Both the position numbers and the translations under genes were made by a program. A DNA stretch of 64,000 nucleotides from Bacteroidota bacterium (GTDB lineage Bacteria; Bacteroidota; Bacteroidia; 2-12-FULL-35-15): positions 868,001-932,000 of the forward strand of contig JAQZBR010000004.1 in NCBI GenBank assembly GCA_029237775.1. The letters run 5' to 3'. Under the pieces are notes generated by a model. The model searched no databases, had not been told where the DNA came from, and was given only the letters and a program-made list of their open reading frames with translations. Of the stretch, positions 62,847 to 64,000 are shown one piece after another; position 1 is the first letter of the stretch; each line of letters opens with the position of its first letter.

Positions 62847-64000
62847 TCAAGACCATTTCCCTTTTCCCTCGCGCTTTTTATTTTCGATCCATTCAAGGAA
62901 GTCAAATGTTTTGTACATGATCTCTTCGCTAGATTTTCGCTGCTGCTTTTTGGTTTCGGAGATAAGCCGTTTTAATTCCTGTTTGTTTTTATGAGTTACA
63001 TTATCTTCAAAAATAATTCTCAAAGCATCAAGAATATTTGACTGAAGCTTATAAGCACTTTCCTGCGCGAAAAATCTGCGGGTTGCATTCAGCCGGTTTT
63101 CAAGCAACCAGTCGTTCGATTCAAACAAGGCGATCAAATAAAGCAAACGTGCGTTCAACTGAAGCTCTTTCCTGATATAAATATCCTGTCCCGCATTCAG
63201 GATTCTGTTAAGCCATTTTAAAGCTGCACTATAATTATGTGCAAGAAGGTCGGCAACAGCCATAAAAAAAAGAAGATCATATAAAGCCAGGCTAAAAGAC
63301 GGCTTAATCTTTCTAACCTCTGTTTCTATTCTCTTTACCACACGCTCTCCTTCTTTAATATTACCCAACTTATAATTTAGGTAGAGTTCATTTTCGGATG
63401 TATTCAAAAAGTTAATGCTTTGAACCATTTGGTTCTTTATGCCATGAGCATCAAGGAATGAGCGTTGCTTACGGATCAAACCTTCAGCCACATCATATTT
63501 TTTCAGGATAAACATTCCGTTCACAAGATTATTGAAATTTGTATGATAAACTGCAGCCAGATCCTTAATGAACTGAGGTGCCTCATCCATGATCTTTTTA
63601 ATTTCACGGTAGCAGCTAAAACGCGCTTGTTGATCATTCCTTACTGAGCAGATCAAACCTAAGGCTGATTGATAATAATAGTCTATCCAGAAGCTTCTTT
63701 TTTCCTTCTCACGCGGATAAAGCATTTTCATGCGCTTCTCGCTTTCGGAAAGAAATTTCTGTGAAACATTTCCTTTGTCTATCCTGATCTGAATATTAAA
63801 GGCAAGCTGCATGAAAGCAGATTGTGTCCTGACAATATCAAGGACTCTCATCTCCTCATCAAAACTCTTATACAGGTTCTCCCCTTCTTCCTCCTTAATA
63901 TAAATCAACGTTTCCCATCTTAAGATCACCAGAAGGATCGAAAATTTCTCAAGGCTGTATGCTTCCTTTTTTGAGCGGTTGATGAGCCTCTTACATTGCT
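62847..64000 (-). CDS. Hypothetical helical-repeat protein, 5' end beyond the window
   Basis: The frame is open from the stop at 62847-62849 to the right edge, so the N-terminus lies outside; a GTG at 63929 is not a convincing start because the frame continues upstream (RLINRSKKEAYSLEKFS). At least 384 residues are visible. It is all-helical with TPR-like spacing of aromatic and Leu residues (for example VYHTNFNNLVNGMFILKKYD, LNYKLGNIKEGERVVKRIE) and basic ends. There is no enzymatic motif. It abuts the convergent TolC gene. Confidence 0.75.
   Translation of the reverse strand, partial: QCKRLINRSKKEAYSLEKFSILLVILRWETLIYIKEEEGENLYKSFDEEMRVLDIVRTQSAFMQLAFNIQIRIDKGNVSQKFLSESEKRMKMLYPREKEKRSFWIDYYYQSALGLICSVRNDQQARFSCYREIKKIMDEAPQFIKDLAAVYHTNFNNLVNGMFILKKYDVAEGLIRKQRSFLDAHGIKNQMVQSINFLNTSENELYLNYKLGNIKEGERVVKRIETEVRKIKPSFSLALYDLLFFMAVADLLAHNYSAALKWLNRILNAGQDIYIRKELQLNARLLYLIALFESNDWLLENRLNATRRFFAQESAYKLQSNILDALRIIFEDNVTHKNKQELKRLISETKKQQRKSSEEIMYKTFDFLEWIENKKREGKGKWS

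Overview
The window looks like a chromosomal piece of a Bacteroidota organism. Four large secreted proteins carry a type IX secretion (T9SS) C-terminal sorting domain (YPNP motif, then a beta-rich tail). Promoter-like sites fit the TTTG-N19/20-TAnnTTTG pattern, classical Shine-Dalgarno sites are mostly absent, and the LamG, SBBP, GH10 and stressosome proteins fit free-living Bacteroidota. I cannot name a genus.

Left edge (1-763): the tail of a CWC-type cysteine-rich protein, a TMEM220-like membrane protein and a tRNA-Cys(GCA). The tRNA 3' end is the integration site of an AT-rich island (about 750-15041), because an 18-bp copy of it recurs at 15024-15041. The island carries a tyrosine integrase, an excisionase-like HTH protein overlapping a phage/plasmid replication initiator, two perfect inverted repeats behind the initiator, and cargo. 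The cargo is a type II restriction-modification set (Vsr, C5 methyltransferase, BglII-like endonuclease), a one-base-overlapping pair made of a dUTPase-fold membrane protein and a thymidylate-synthase-fold protein with an Asn-to-Asp specificity change, a nuclease-TOPRIM fusion, and a three-gene operon with an XRE-ImmA/IrrE protein. I saw no capsid or conjugation genes. The dUTPase-fold/TS-fold pair is my main candidate for an undescribed system.

15042-24400: a minus-strand signalling cluster (frameshifted receiver, six-PAS hybrid kinase, two response regulators, two soluble kinases whose N-termini are 21-residue tandem repeats, and a PAS-PP2C phosphatase). A diverged third copy of the tRNA-end/terminator sequence closes it at 24374, which suggests older accretion at the same tRNA.

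24650-37000: surface and polysaccharide functions (T9SS proteins, a TPR histidine kinase with a NarL-type regulator, a 1557-residue LamG protein, a GH10 xylanase and an SBBP propeller protein).

37253-42503: a stressosome operon (receiver, RsbR-like, RsbS, RsbT, HATPase-PP2C, an RsbT-like/PAS histidine kinase, receiver). No sigma factor lies in it, so output probably passes through two-component proteins.

42504-46063: housekeeping and repair (UDG-fold protein, AlkB, DoxX, SRPBCC, VOC) and a small acidic protein. 46151-54244: a polysaccharide locus with a GT2-GH26-like-GH2 fusion, an LTA-synthase-like transferase and a related GH2-type protein. 54361-64000: a T9SS protein, an LpxR-like outer-membrane protein, a MarR-RND efflux operon with a clear palindromic operator, and a gene that runs off the right edge.
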